From contig NZ_SZTO01000008.1 of NCBI RefSeq assembly GCF_013369385.1, positions 1 to 64,000 on the forward strand: DNA of 64,000 bases. The letters are read 5' to 3'. Positions 9,860 to 18,985 of this stretch are shown here, piece by piece. The notes under the pieces were generated by a model. It made no database searches and had not been told where the DNA came from. It saw nothing but the letters and a program-made list of their open reading frames with translations. A program made the position numbers and the translations under genes. How positions within the stretch are numbered: position 1 is the stretch's first letter; every line of letters begins with the position of its first letter. The DNA comes from Vibrio sp. 05-20-BW147. GTDB lineage: Bacteria; Pseudomonadota; Gammaproteobacteria; Enterobacterales; Vibrionaceae.

Positions 9860-10681
9860 ATGAAACACTGTGAAAAACAAAAAGTCTGGCAGAGCATTGT
9901 CAAAGAAGCCCGTGAGCTATCGGAGCAAGAGCCGATGCTTGCCAGTTTTTATCACGCCACCATCATCAAGCATGAAAGCTTGTGTGCTGCATTGAGCTAT
10001 ATTTTAGCCAATAAGCTGAACACGGCCTCCATGCCCGCGATGGCAGTGCGTGAAGTGGTGGAAGAAGCTTTTGCCGCCGATCCCAACATCACCGATTCTG
10101 CCGCCTGCGATATCTGTGCGACGGTGAATCGTGACCCGGCTGTTTCTATGTATTCTATCCCACTGCTTTACCTAAAGGGTTACCATGCCTTGCAAGGCTA
10201 TCGCGTTGCAAACTGGTTGTGGAAACAAGGCCGCTACGCGCTGGCGACCTATCTGCAAAATCAAATTTCTGTAGCATGCCAAGTGGATATTCACCCTGCC
10301 GCTCGTATCGGCAAAGGCATCATGCTGGATCACGCAACAGGGATCGTGATCGGGGAAACCGCTGTTGTAGAAAATGATGTATCCATCCTGCAAGACGTGA
10401 CGTTAGGTGGTACTGGTAAAGAGTGCGGCGACCGACATCCTAAAATCCGCGAGGGGGTGATGATCGGTGCTGGGGCAAAAATCCTTGGCAATATCGAAGT
10501 TGGAGAAGGCGCAAAAATTGGCTCCTGCTCCGTTGTACTTCAACCGGTTCCACCGCATACTACCGTCGCAGGTGTACCCGCACGAGTTGTAGGCAGACCA
10601 CAATCCGATAAACCTTCCCTCGATATGGATCAAGGCTTTAACGGGAAATACCCTAACTTCATTGACGGTGACGGCATCTAA
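9860..10681 (+). CDS. cysE: Serine O-acetyltransferase
   Basis: Acetylates L-serine with acetyl-CoA to O-acetylserine, the first step of cysteine synthesis. The 273-residue protein has the N-terminal helical domain (about 1-140) and a C-terminal left-handed beta-helix of hexapeptide repeats (from about 150: IHPAARIGKGIMLDHATG and following). The catalytic Asp-His pair lies in the LDHATG segment. The C-terminal tail is the region that binds cysteine synthase and mediates cysteine feedback in the family. It follows gpsA at 39 bp as in E. coli. Confidence 0.96.
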   Translation: MKHCEKQKVWQSIVKEARELSEQEPMLASFYHATIIKHESLCAALSYILANKLNTASMPAMAVREVVEEAFAADPNITDSAACDICATVNRDPAVSMYSIPLLYLKGYHALQGYRVANWLWKQGRYALATYLQNQISVACQVDIHPAARIGKGIMLDHATGIVIGETAVVENDVSILQDVTLGGTGKECGDRHPKIREGVMIGAGAKILGNIEVGEGAKIGSCSVVLQPVPPHTTVAGVPARVVGRPQSDKPSLDMDQGFNGKYPNFIDGDGI

Positions 10682-10738
10682 CAGCGCGCCATAACAAGCG
10701 CAATGCTGATTTCATTGATAGCTCAGGAAAGAACGTAC

Positions 10739-11866
10739 GTGGCAAAACAGAAAACCAACAGATCAGGCTTTTTTTTCCTTTCCATCTGCGTTCTTTTGAC
10801 TTCACTTAGTTTTTCAGTCTTAGCCACGAATCCCAATGAGCTTCAAGGTGTGAAGAACGAAATCTCCCGCCAGCAGAAGTCTCTCTCAAGCCAAGAAAAA
10901 CAACTTGACGATTTACAAAAATCCTTGCGTAGCCAAGAAACCACTATTGCGCAGCTCGAAAAAGAGATCCAACAGACCAGACAATCTCTCGCTACCGCTA
11001 AAGCAAACGTCAGCCAACTTGAACGAAAAGTGATGGAGCTAGAAGGGCAGCAAAAAGCGCAAACAAAACGTCTAGAAACCCTCATTCAGACCTATTATGT
11101 GACGCAAAGAGCCACCGCTTCCGCGTCGTTATTGCAGCAAGGTGTTGAAGAAGATCGCATCAGCCAATATTTCCAACACCTCGCGAAAGCGAGAGCTGAG
11201 ACCATCCAAGAACTGGAAGAGACTAAACAACAGTTAGAACAGAGTAAACAGCAACGACTTAACGAACAGAACCAAATAGAAGCAATGCTCAAGGAGCAAT
11301 CGGCAAAGCGCGAGCAGTTGGCGAAAACACAGAGCCAACGTAAGAAAACACTGAATACCATCAAACAAAGCATTTCTAGTGATAAGAACTATCTTGCCGA
11401 GCTTCAGCGTAATGAAACTCGACTCAAAGCCGAGATTGCCAAAGCAGCCAAACGCAATGCTATACCAATGGATGGCTTAGCCAAGCAAGCGGGTAAACTC
11501 CCTTGGCCGTTACAAGGCTCTGTTCTTCATCACTTTGGCACCAAGCAGACAGGACAAGTCAATTGGAAAGGTATGGTGATCTCAGCGCGCTATGGTCAGC
11601 AAGTGAAATCCGTCTATTCTGGCACCGTTGTGTTTGCCGAGTATTTGCGTGGCTATGGTCTTGTCGTACTGATAGACCACGGCAAAGGTGACATGACCTT
11701 GTATGGTTACAACCAGGCGTTGTTGAAAAAAGAAGGCGATAAAGTGACGGCTGGCGAAGTGATCGCCCTTGCTGGCGACACGGGCGGGCAAGATCGAGCG
11801 TCACTCTATTTCGAAATTCGCCGCAACAGTGAAGCACAAAACCCAAGAAATTGGCTGACTCGCTAA
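10739..11866 (+). CDS. envC: Murein hydrolase activator EnvC
   Basis: A periplasmic activator of the amidases AmiA/AmiB during septal peptidoglycan splitting. The 375-residue product has a signal peptide (MAKQKTNRSG then a hydrophobic stretch to about residue 29) and a long Gln/Glu-rich coiled coil (about 30-245) for FtsEX interaction. A C-terminal LytM/M23 domain follows. The zinc-binding His/Asp residues of active M23 enzymes are replaced (NWKGMV where H-x-G-x-D is expected, LYGYNQ where H-x-H is expected), as in regulator-type LytM proteins. I chose the GTG at 10739, which has AGGAA nine bases upstream; an in-frame ATG lies at 10703. Confidence 0.9.
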   Translation: MAKQKTNRSGFFFLSICVLLTSLSFSVLATNPNELQGVKNEISRQQKSLSSQEKQLDDLQKSLRSQETTIAQLEKEIQQTRQSLATAKANVSQLERKVMELEGQQKAQTKRLETLIQTYYVTQRATASASLLQQGVEEDRISQYFQHLAKARAETIQELEETKQQLEQSKQQRLNEQNQIEAMLKEQSAKREQLAKTQSQRKKTLNTIKQSISSDKNYLAELQRNETRLKAEIAKAAKRNAIPMDGLAKQAGKLPWPLQGSVLHHFGTKQTGQVNWKGMVISARYGQQVKSVYSGTVVFAEYLRGYGLVVLIDHGKGDMTLYGYNQALLKKEGDKVTAGEVIALAGDTGGQDRASLYFEIRRNSEAQNPRNWLTR

Positions 11867-11918
11867 CTGGCTGTTTAGCGATGGATGCTTTTTCCCTACC
11901 CCTTCAATAAGCAACGAC

Positions 11919-12872
11919 CTAGTAATAGCTTTCCACCAACTCGATAAAACGGGGCAACTCTTCTGCGGTTAAGGCATTAATGCCTGCTGCTGCTGCTCGC
12001 CCCCCACCCGTGGCAAACGAGCTGCAAATATCACCCGCCCCTTGTTTATTGGTTAACGGAGCACGTAGAGAGACAGTGTAAGAGTCATCTTGATTGCGCG
12101 TCAGAACCGCATGAGCTCGCACTGGCGTCTGATTCGCCAACAAATTGCCAAACACTCCGCTGATTCGGCGCGACGCTGGTGTATCTGGCAGCTCTATCAA
12201 AGCCAACTTGTCACTTTGATACTTTGGTAACACAGCTTGCGCTGCGTGTAAATCTTGCTCATAGGCTTGTTTTAATCGATGGTAAGGCGAACTGGCATCG
12301 GCAATCACATCAAAAGGCGATGAGTAAGCGAGCAAGCTCAAAAACAGCTCTGCGGGGTCAAAATGCAAATCTGCCAACTTCTCGCCATAACCGTTGTAAT
12401 TGATTAACGTGCCCAACTCGCACAATTGTGCTCTCTGTTGTTCATTCAAACCCGCTTTGATGGCGAGCTCATCAGCACGCGCGATCAAGTTGTCGCCATA
12501 CGCGGCAGTGATCGCCCAGTGATGAAAACGTCCGTCCAACAGCTTATCCACAATCAACGCCGTGCAAATGTTGGCATCCAAATCGATATGTGCATCTAGA
12601 TGGGGGTGAGTTGGAATCTCTCCCGCTTTGTGATGATCGGCGTAAAAGAGCTGCGCCCCAGCCGCTAAGGCGGCTTGCACTCCAGCGATGTTTTTCTCCA
12701 TTGAAATATCGAGGATCGTCAAATGATCGCCCGCTTGTGCAGCGACTTTTTCCACCAGCTTGATATCGCGTTTTACCCCCGTGACTAAAGCTGCCTGCCT
12801 AGGTTGTGCCAGCCTAAGTTGCAATAACGCGATAATGCCATCGGCATCACCATTGAAAATGTCGTAATTCAT
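11919..12872 (-). CDS. DHH-family phosphoesterase
   Basis: A 317-residue cytoplasmic protein with the DHH/DHHA1 layout. The N-terminal motif is FNGDADGI (about residues 6-13), the DHH signature is YADHHKAGE near residue 79, and a C-terminal glycine motif GGGRAAAAG stands where the DHHA1 GGGHxxAxG occurs. Relatives hydrolyse short oligonucleotides, pyrophosphate or cyclic dinucleotides; the substrate here is unknown. The Arg in place of His in the GGGH motif is worth noting. The TetR gene is upstream on the same strand, separated by 168 bp that contain the AGTGA tandem repeat. Confidence 0.75.
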   Translation of the reverse strand: MNYDIFNGDADGIIALLQLRLAQPRQAALVTGVKRDIKLVEKVAAQAGDHLTILDISMEKNIAGVQAALAAGAQLFYADHHKAGEIPTHPHLDAHIDLDANICTALIVDKLLDGRFHHWAITAAYGDNLIARADELAIKAGLNEQQRAQLCELGTLINYNGYGEKLADLHFDPAELFLSLLAYSSPFDVIADASSPYHRLKQAYEQDLHAAQAVLPKYQSDKLALIELPDTPASRRISGVFGNLLANQTPVRAHAVLTRNQDDSYTVSLRAPLTNKQGAGDICSSFATGGGRAAAAGINALTAEELPRFIELVESYY

Positions 12873-12995
12873 CGGGAAAGATGTCCATATCTGATTGATT
12901 ATACGTGGAGTATTTTCCGATGTGAGGCAAAGAAGTCAACGACCATAAAGTGATGAGTCATGCTTTATGGTCATATCAAATACAGCGCTATTACA

Positions 12996-13040
12996 AGTGA
13001 AGTGAAGTGAAGTGAAGTGAAGTGAAGTGAAGTGAAGTGA
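12996..13040. repeat. Pentanucleotide tandem repeat (AGTGA)9
   Basis: Nine perfect consecutive copies of AGTGA (TCACT on the minus strand), 45 bp. It directly abuts the stop codon of the TetR gene (13041-13043) and lies about 125 bp upstream of the DHH gene start, both genes being on the minus strand. Copy-number change would not alter either reading frame, but it would change spacing in the tetR 3'/DHH 5' region. Confidence 0.97.
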
Positions 13041-13676
13041 TCAACCGTGCAACGCGCGCACACCATCTTCAAGCAGCAGTAACTGCTCCATACCTTGCTC
13101 TGTGGCAATCGGCTTCACCACCGCAATCATTTGCAACATGCCTTGTTGCACCATCTGTTCTGTGATCGACACTTTCGGCGACATCGCCGACTGATACGCC
13201 AACCAACTGCAAGCAATCAGGTGTAAAGTTCGCACTAAGGATTTAAGTTCATCTTCATTTAACTTGAGCAGCTGAAGGGCAACAAACTCGCGCATGATCG
13301 CCACTAGGTTAGCTTGTAACTTATCTTGAACTTCAATGTATTGTTGATGTAACTCTTCATCACGAGAGAGGATTTCTGGCAAATTGGCGTAGAAAAAACG
13401 GTACTTCCACATCAAGGTAAAAATCGAATCAAGATAGCGCTTCAACAACACCAAACTTTCTTGGTTTTCTTGAACTGGAGTAAAGCGCTCAATCAGTTCT
13501 TGCGCATACAACGCAAAAATTTCGCGCACAATCTCTTGTTTGTTGCGAAAGTGGTAGTAAAGGTTACCTGGGCTAATATCAATATGATCAGCAATATGGT
13601 TAGTGGTGATGCTGCGCTCGCCATGCTGATTAAACAGCTCAAGGGCAGCATGCACGATCTTCTCACGTGTTTTCAT
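13041..13676 (-). CDS. TetR/AcrR-family transcriptional regulator
   Basis: A 211-residue regulator with an N-terminal helix-turn-helix (about residues 5-50; TTNHIADHIDISPGNLYYHFRNK is the recognition part) and an all-helical ligand domain. The ligand and targets are unknown. Its N-terminal pattern GNLYYHF is typical of the family. It is transcribed away from the VanZ-like and epmA genes on the same strand. The upstream 121 bp carry several CTTTC/GAAAG inverted motifs that could be an autoregulatory operator. Confidence 0.85.
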   Translation of the reverse strand: MKTREKIVHAALELFNQHGERSITTNHIADHIDISPGNLYYHFRNKQEIVREIFALYAQELIERFTPVQENQESLVLLKRYLDSIFTLMWKYRFFYANLPEILSRDEELHQQYIEVQDKLQANLVAIMREFVALQLLKLNEDELKSLVRTLHLIACSWLAYQSAMSPKVSITEQMVQQGMLQMIAVVKPIATEQGMEQLLLLEDGVRALHG

Positions 13677-13692
13677 TATTGTGGTGTAATCC

Positions 13693-13769
13693 CTTTCTTA
13701 GAAAGATAAAACTTGCTCTCTTGGCGCATCTATCTTTCCTTCCCAATCGGTGATCTTTCGTTTGGAAAG
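13693..13769. promoter_or_regulatory. Candidate operator motifs upstream of the TetR gene
   Basis: Two short inverted repeats, CTTTCTTAGAAAG at 13693-13705 and CTTTCGTTTGGAAAG at 13755-13769, lie in the 121-bp gap upstream of the TetR gene, with a further half motif (ATCTTTC) between them. TetR proteins commonly bind such palindromes near their own start. No binding data exist here; this is inference from symmetry and position. Confidence 0.35.
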
Positions 13770-13797
13770 CGTATATTAGGAAAAGAAGAAAAACGAC

Positions 13798-14166
13798 CTA
13801 GTTATTGGAGTATATCGATTTCACATTTCGAGATCGATAAACGCAATAGAGCTTATACGTTAGTAAGCCTAGTATAATCCCAGATAAGTTCGCTAACAGA
13901 TCAAACCACGAGCTTTCCCTGCCGACGTAAGCTTGTGCCAACTCAATCGCTCCGCTGAAGAGCAAAATGGCTAAAGCAGCCACACCACGTTGCCACCAAT
14001 GCCTTACACTGACAGCTGCGAGCAGCGAGAAACAGCTGTACGCCATAAAATGCTGCAGCTTATCTAAGTGCGGTATATCGCCCCAATTTTGTAATCCACT
14101 CGAAGAACGCAATGACAAAAATGCGATTAAGGCCGCATATATAAGCAACAAATACCGTTTTTTCAT
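13798..14166 (-). CDS. VanZ-like family membrane protein
   Basis: A 122-residue protein with about four membrane segments and the VanZ-like signature HLDKLQHFMAY plus a later SGAIELAQAYVGRESSWFDLLANLSG segment. The VanZ family is linked to teicoplanin resistance in Gram-positives, but the function of small Gram-negative members is unknown. The ATG at 14166 has GAGAG upstream; an in-frame GTG at 14178 would overlap the epmA stop by 4 nt. Either way it appears translationally linked to epmA. Confidence 0.75.
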   Translation of the reverse strand: MKKRYLLLIYAALIAFLSLRSSSGLQNWGDIPHLDKLQHFMAYSCFSLLAAVSVRHWWQRGVAALAILLFSGAIELAQAYVGRESSWFDLLANLSGIILGLLTYKLYCVYRSRNVKSIYSNN

Positions 14167-14174
14167 AGCGACTC

Positions 14175-15146
14175 TCACGCAATAGGAAAAGGAAAAGCAG
14201 TGATCTCATCGATGTGAGTACAGCCAAGCGCCAACATAATCAAGCGATCAACCCCTAATGCCACTCCCGCGCAAGCCGGTAAGCCCGATTCCAATGCCGC
14301 AATCAGATGATAATCAATCGGTTGTGGAGTAAGCTCCATTTCAACACGCTTCGCGTTGTCTTGCTCAAATCGTCTCAGCTGCTCTTGTGGGTTGTCGAGC
14401 TCGTGGAAACCATTGGCTAGCTCGAGGCCTTTAAAGTACACCTCAAAACGATCTGCAACACGAGGATCATTCGGGTTAATCTTCGCCAATGCCGCTTGAG
14501 AGGCAGGAAAATCGTAAACAAATGCTGGCACCTGCTGACCAATTTTTGCTTCCACACCGATGCTAAAGAGCAGTTGTAGCAAGGTATCGCGATCCTCTTC
14601 TGGTTCTGCGATATCACTCAAGCCTAACCTTGCTGCGACGATTTTCAGCTCCGCCATGGAGCCTTCTAGCGGACAAACACCCAGCACAGTGAGAAACGCT
14701 TGCTGATACGTCATGCGTTCAGCAGCGCCACACTTGAGTGTCAGTTGCAGTAAATCATCCATTTCATCCATCAGTTGGTGATGATCAAAGCCAACGCGAT
14801 ACCACTCCAGCATAGTGAATTCAGGATTGTGGTAACGGCCATTCTCTTCATTACGAAATGCCTTGGCCATTTGGTAGATACAGCCACTTCCAGCCGCCAA
14901 TAAACGTTTCATATGGAATTCTGGACTGGTCATCAAGTGAAGGTGGCGACCTTGAGCATAGCCAGGCCCCACAAACTCGGTTTGGAACGTATGCAGATGG
15001 ATATCGGTGACCGTGGCATGACTCATCGCTGGCGTATCCACTTCCAACACGTTTCTCTGCGCGAAAAATTGTCGGATCTGCGCAATCAAAGCCGCACGCT
15101 GGCGTAGTTGCTCAATCGATGCGGTCGGTTTCCAATCGGCTTGCAT
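14175..15146 (-). CDS. epmA: Elongation factor P--(R)-beta-lysine ligase
   Basis: A class II lysyl-tRNA synthetase paralogue (PoxA/GenX/YjeA) that attaches (R)-beta-lysine to EF-P. The 323-residue protein has only the catalytic domain, with no anticodon-binding domain. Motif 2 is in [20 protein letters not shown] and motif 3 in [12 protein letters not shown]. The start at 15146 has AGAAGAGA upstream and fits the 325-residue E. coli protein. It is divergent from frdA, as in E. coli. Its substrate EF-P and the aminomutase EpmB are encoded about 5 kb away in this window. Confidence 0.95.
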   Translation of the reverse strand: MQADWKPTASIEQLRQRAALIAQIRQFFAQRNVLEVDTPAMSHATVTDIHLHTFQTEFVGPGYAQGRHLHLMTSPEFHMKRLLAAGSGCIYQMAKAFRNEENGRYHNPEFTMLEWYRVGFDHHQLMDEMDDLLQLTLKCGAAERMTYQQAFLTVLGVCPLEGSMAELKIVAARLGLSDIAEPEEDRDTLLQLLFSIGVEAKIGQQVPAFVYDFPASQAALAKINPNDPRVADRFEVYFKGLELANGFHELDNPQEQLRRFEQDNAKRVEMELTPQPIDYHLIAALESGLPACAGVALGVDRLIMLALGCTHIDEITAFPFPIA

Positions 15147-15550
15147 TTTTGTGTCTCTTCTCAATAACTCTGCGGTGGAACTTACCACCTTCTTCAACCT
15201 TTGCAAGTAACTTATGACGTCAGATTAAGCACAAAAAAGACGTCTCACAACATAAAAAAGACAACATATTTGTTGCGATTATTGATGATAAAAATCATCG
15301 GCAACATCCAATTAACACCTTGCCGCTCAAGCAGTTGAATCCTCAAGACGTGCTGCCGTGACAGTTATCACATAACCTATAAATTCTATGCTCATATTTG
15401 CATTTCCGGAGCAAAAACCTAAATACATCAATTTTTCTATCACAAAGCTCTTCTACACTATCCCTACTACTTTTGGGGAGTATGCGCTTGCCTACGCCCC
15501 TATCCCACAATAACAAGCGGATTTCCGCACTCACACACTGGAGGATAACT
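15147..15550. other. Divergent epmA-frdA intergenic region
   Basis: About 400 bp without a supported gene. It holds the epmA and frd promoters. A 16-bp palindrome (GATGAT-AAAA-ATCATC) at 15284-15299 is nested within a wider repeat TGTTGC...GCAACA (15271-15306). I found no good match to the FNR consensus TTGAT-N4-ATCAA. The frame of frdA stays open back to 15398, but the family homology starts at the GTG at 15551. Confidence 0.6.
15284..15299. promoter_or_regulatory. Palindrome upstream of the frd operon
   Basis: A perfect inverted repeat GATGAT-AAAA-ATCATC lies about 250 bp upstream of the frdA start and 138 bp upstream of the epmA start. Its symmetry suggests a dimeric regulator. It does not fit FNR spacing, so the binding protein is unknown. 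Confidence 0.35.
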
Positions 15551-17368
15551 GTGCAAACTATCATCACAGATATCGCAGTCATCGGCGCAGGCGGCGCTGG
15601 TCTTCGTACTGCTATTGCAGCGGCTGAAGCAAACCCGGATCTGGAAGTAGCCTTAATTTCTAAGGTTTACCCAATGCGTTCCCATACGGTCGCAGCAGAG
15701 GGTGGCTCAGCAGCAGTTATCAAGGATGAGGATAGCCTAGACAATCACTTCAACGATACCGTTGGTGGTGGTGACTGGCTTTGTGAACAGGATGTTGTTG
15801 AATACTTTGTTGAAAACGCGACGCGCGAAATGATCCAAATGGAGCAATGGGGTTGCCCATGGAGCCGTAAGGAGAATGGCGAAGTCAACGTTCGTCGCTT
15901 TGGCGGTATGAAAGTTGAGCGTACGTGGTTTGCGGCAGACAAAACTGGCTTCCACATGCTACACACCCTATTCCAAACTTCGATGAAGTACTCAAACATC
16001 AAACGCTTTGATGAGTACTTTGTGGTGGATCTGCTTGTTGATGAAGGTGAAGTTCAAGGCCTGATCGCCATCCATATGGCAGAAGGTGAGTTGGTCACCA
16101 TCAAAGCAAAATCCGTGGTGCTTGCCACAGGTGGTGCTGGTCGTGTTTACCACTGCAACACCAACGGCGGTATCGTAACGGGCGATGGTATGGCCATGGC
16201 TTACCGTCACGGCGTTCCTCTACGTGATATGGAGTTCGTGCAATACCACCCAACGGGCCTACCAGGCACTGGTATCCTGATGACCGAAGGTTGTCGTGGT
16301 GAAGGTGGTATCATTGTTAACAAAAACGGCTATCGTTACCTGCAAGATTACGGCATGGGCCCAGAAACACCGGTTGGCCAGCCGAAGAACAAATACATGG
16401 AACTTGGTCCACGTGACAAAGTTTCTCAAGCATTCTGGCATGAGCAGCAGAAAGGCAACACCATCAAGCACCCACTCGGTGACGTGGTACACCTAGACTT
16501 GCGCCACCTAGGCGAAGAGTATCTGCAAGAGCGTCTACCGTTCATTTGTGAACTCGCCAAAGCGTATGTCAACGTTGACCCAGCAAAAGAGCCGATTCCA
16601 ATTCGTCCAACCGTTCACTACACCATGGGTGGTATTGAAACGGACAAACAGTGTGAAACACGCATTAAAGGCCTGTTCGCGGTGGGTGAATGTGCTTCTG
16701 TTGGCCTGCACGGTGCAAACCGCCTTGGTTCGAACTCACTAGCAGAATTTGTGGTGTTTGGCCGCGTTGCGGGTGAGCAAGCGGTGAAACGCGCGGCCGA
16801 ATTCAAAGGCTGGAACGAAGCGTCTATCGCTGCACAAGTGAAAGCGGTTGAAGAGCGTATCGCAGCGCTAATGAACCAAGAAGGCGATGAAAACTGGGCA
16901 GATATCCGCACGGAAATGGGTCACACCATGGAAGCGGGCTGTGGTATCTACCGCCAAGAAGATTTGATGCAAGCCACGATCGATAAGATCACAGAGCTTA
17001 AAGCGCGTTACAAGCGCATCAGCATCAAAGATAAAGGCAAAGTGTTCAACACCGACCTTCTCTACGCAATCGAAGTGGGTTACGGCCTAGAAGTGGCGGA
17101 AGCAATGGTTCACTCCGCGATTCTACGTAAAGAATCTCGTGGTGCTCACCAACGTCTTGACGACGGCTGTACCGACCGTGATGACGTGAACTTCCTCAAG
17201 CACTCTTTGGCTTTCTTCCAAGAAGATCAAGCACCAAACATCAGTTACAGCGACGTGACCATCACTAAGTCTCAGCCTAAAGCACGTTTGTATGGTGAAG
17301 CAGCAGAGAAAGCTGCCGCTGAAGAAGCCGCTAAGGCCGCAGAGAAAAACGCAGAGGAGCAAGCATAA
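15551..17368 (+). CDS. frdA: Fumarate reductase flavoprotein subunit
   Basis: The catalytic FAD subunit of the membrane quinol:fumarate reductase, which reduces fumarate to succinate in anaerobic respiration. The 605-residue protein has the FAD-binding [10 protein letters not shown] and the covalent-FAD histidine His45 in [11 protein letters not shown]. The active-site region [21 protein letters not shown] and a variable Ala/Glu-rich C-terminal tail are also present. I chose the GTG at 15551, preceded by GGAGG; the extra upstream codons are outside the family. It overlaps frdB by one base. Confidence 0.97.
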   Translation: MQTIITDIAVIGAGGAGLRTAIAAAEANPDLEVALISKVYPMRSHTVAAEGGSAAVIKDEDSLDNHFNDTVGGGDWLCEQDVVEYFVENATREMIQMEQWGCPWSRKENGEVNVRRFGGMKVERTWFAADKTGFHMLHTLFQTSMKYSNIKRFDEYFVVDLLVDEGEVQGLIAIHMAEGELVTIKAKSVVLATGGAGRVYHCNTNGGIVTGDGMAMAYRHGVPLRDMEFVQYHPTGLPGTGILMTEGCRGEGGIIVNKNGYRYLQDYGMGPETPVGQPKNKYMELGPRDKVSQAFWHEQQKGNTIKHPLGDVVHLDLRHLGEEYLQERLPFICELAKAYVNVDPAKEPIPIRPTVHYTMGGIETDKQCETRIKGLFAVGECASVGLHGANRLGSNSLAEFVVFGRVAGEQAVKRAAEFKGWNEASIAAQVKAVEERIAALMNQEGDENWADIRTEMGHTMEAGCGIYRQEDLMQATIDKITELKARYKRISIKDKGKVFNTDLLYAIEVGYGLEVAEAMVHSAILRKESRGAHQRLDDGCTDRDDVNFLKHSLAFFQEDQAPNISYSDVTITKSQPKARLYGEAAEKAAAEEAAKAAEKNAEEQA

Positions 17369-18126
17369 TGTCGGCAAACCGCATTCAAAAAGTAGACATT
17401 CTGCGTTACGACCCAGCAACAGACGCAGAACCTCGTTTTCAGGCTTTCGAAGTCCCGTTTGATGAAACCATGTCGGTACTTGATGCTCTGGGCTACGTCA
17501 AAGATCATCTCGACAAAAACCTCTCTTACCGTTGGTCTTGTCGTATGGCGATTTGTGGCTCGTGCGGCATCATGGTCAACGGCGTGCCAAAACTGGCGTG
17601 TAAGAGCTTCCTGCGCGACTACCCAGACGGCGTGAAAATCGAGCCATTAGCAAACTTCCCAATCGAGAAAGATTTGATTGTCGATATGACGCCGTTCATC
17701 GAGCGCCTAGAAGCAATCAAACCTTACATCATTGGCAACGACCGCAAACCAGAAGATGGTACTAACCTACAAACCCCTGAACAGCTGGCAAAATACAAGC
17801 AGTTCGCGGGTTGTATTAACTGTGGTCTTTGCTACGCAGCGTGTCCACAGTTCGGTTTGAACCCAGAGTTCATTGGTCCAGCAGCACTGACTTTGGCACA
17901 CCGCTACAACCTAGATAGCCGTGACAATGGTAAAGCAGAGCGTATGAAGCTTATCAATGGTGAAAACGGTGCGTGGGGCTGTACGTTTGTTGGCTACTGT
18001 TCTGAAGTTTGTCCGAAAAATGTCGATCCTGCTGCCGCGGTTAACCAAGGCAAAGTCGAGTCATCAATGGACTTCGTCATTGCAATGCTGAAACCTGATG
18101 GTTCACCAAAAAAAGTGGAGGCATAA
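17368..18126 (+). CDS. frdB: Fumarate reductase iron-sulfur subunit
   Basis: Electron-transfer subunit linking the quinol site to FAD. The 252-residue protein has the three expected cluster motifs: [2Fe-2S] with [11 protein letters not shown] and a later LAC cysteine, [4Fe-4S] with [12 protein letters not shown], and [3Fe-4S] with [12 protein letters not shown]. Its ATG overlaps the frdA stop (TAATG) by one base, indicating translational coupling. frdC follows at 2 bp. Confidence 0.97.
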   Translation: MSANRIQKVDILRYDPATDAEPRFQAFEVPFDETMSVLDALGYVKDHLDKNLSYRWSCRMAICGSCGIMVNGVPKLACKSFLRDYPDGVKIEPLANFPIEKDLIVDMTPFIERLEAIKPYIIGNDRKPEDGTNLQTPEQLAKYKQFAGCINCGLCYAACPQFGLNPEFIGPAALTLAHRYNLDSRDNGKAERMKLINGENGAWGCTFVGYCSEVCPKNVDPAAAVNQGKVESSMDFVIAMLKPDGSPKKVEA

Positions 18127-18128
18127 GA

Positions 18129-18512
18129 ATGAGCAATCGTAAACCTTACGTTCGTGAAGTAAAACGCACTTGGTGGAAAGATCACCCATTCTACCGCTTC
18201 TACATGCTACGTGAAGCCACTGTGCTGCCATTGATTCTCTTCACCTTGTTCCTGACTGTCGGTTTGGGTTCTCTGGTGAAAGGGCCAGAAGCTTGGCAAA
18301 CGTGGTTGAACTTTATGGCGAACCCAGTGGTGATCGCGATTAACATCGTCGCCTTACTCGGCAGCCTACTGCATGCTCACACCTTCTTCAGTATGATGCC
18401 TCAGGTCATGCCAATTCGTTTGAAGGGCAAACCTGTTGATAAGAAAATCATCGTGCTCGCTCAGTGGGCGGCGGTGGCATTTATCTCACTGATTGTACTT
18501 ATCGTGGTGTAA
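18129..18512 (+). CDS. frdC: Fumarate reductase membrane anchor subunit C
   Basis: A 127-residue hydrophobic subunit with three predicted membrane helices, which together with FrdD anchors FrdAB and binds menaquinol. The N-terminal stretch RKPYVREVKRTWWKDHPFYR is characteristic of FrdC. It lies within the frdABCD operon, 12 bp before frdD. Confidence 0.95.
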   Translation: MSNRKPYVREVKRTWWKDHPFYRFYMLREATVLPLILFTLFLTVGLGSLVKGPEAWQTWLNFMANPVVIAINIVALLGSLLHAHTFFSMMPQVMPIRLKGKPVDKKIIVLAQWAAVAFISLIVLIVV

Positions 18513-18524
18513 GGAGCTTTAACG

Positions 18525-18902
18525 ATGAAACCGAATTACAACGTAGATAGAGCGCCAAAACGTTCTGATGAGCCAGTTTGGTGGAGCTTGTTTGGTGCAG
18601 GTGGTACTTGGTTTGCCATGATCACACCAGTTACTGTTTTGGTGCTGGGTATTCTCGTGCCAATGGGCGTGATCAATGCAGAAGCACTGAGTTACGACCG
18701 AGTGGTGAGCTTTGCCACCAGCATCATCGGCGCATTGTTTATCATCGCGACACTGGCCTTACCAATGTGGCATGCGATGCACCGTGTTCACCACGGCATG
18801 CATGATCTCAAATTCCACACTGGCGTGGTCGGCAAAATTGCCTGTTACGCGATTGCTGGATTGATTTCAGCATTGGCGGTGGTGTTCATTTTCATGCTGT
18901 AA
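18525..18902 (+). CDS. frdD: Fumarate reductase membrane anchor subunit D
   Basis: A 125-residue subunit with three predicted membrane helices, starting with the conserved [18 protein letters not shown] region. A histidine-rich stretch ([10 protein letters not shown]) lies between helices 2 and 3. It is the last gene of the operon and is followed by a strong terminator 20 bp after the stop. Confidence 0.95.
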   Translation: MKPNYNVDRAPKRSDEPVWWSLFGAGGTWFAMITPVTVLVLGILVPMGVINAEALSYDRVVSFATSIIGALFIIATLALPMWHAMHRVHHGMHDLKFHTGVVGKIACYAIAGLISALAVVFIFML

Positions 18903-18922
18903 GCATGGCGCACTGAAAAAGA

Positions 18923-18951
18923 AAAAGCTGGCTTGTCGCCAGCTTTTTTTA
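18923..18951 (+). terminator. Intrinsic terminator of frdABCD
   Basis: AAAAAGCTGGC / GCCAGCTTTTT stem with loop TTGTC and a T7 run, just after frdD. The A-tract on the left could also help terminate the facing minus-strand gene. Confidence 0.93.
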
Positions 18952-18985
18952 ATGAGTCGCAGCCTTTGATGAGCTACTCGTTATT

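Noticed and set aside
15281..15298. TTGAT...ATCAT considered as an FNR box upstream of frdA
   Set aside because: The spacing between half sites is 7 instead of 4, so it does not fit the FNR consensus; I listed it only as an unassigned palindrome.
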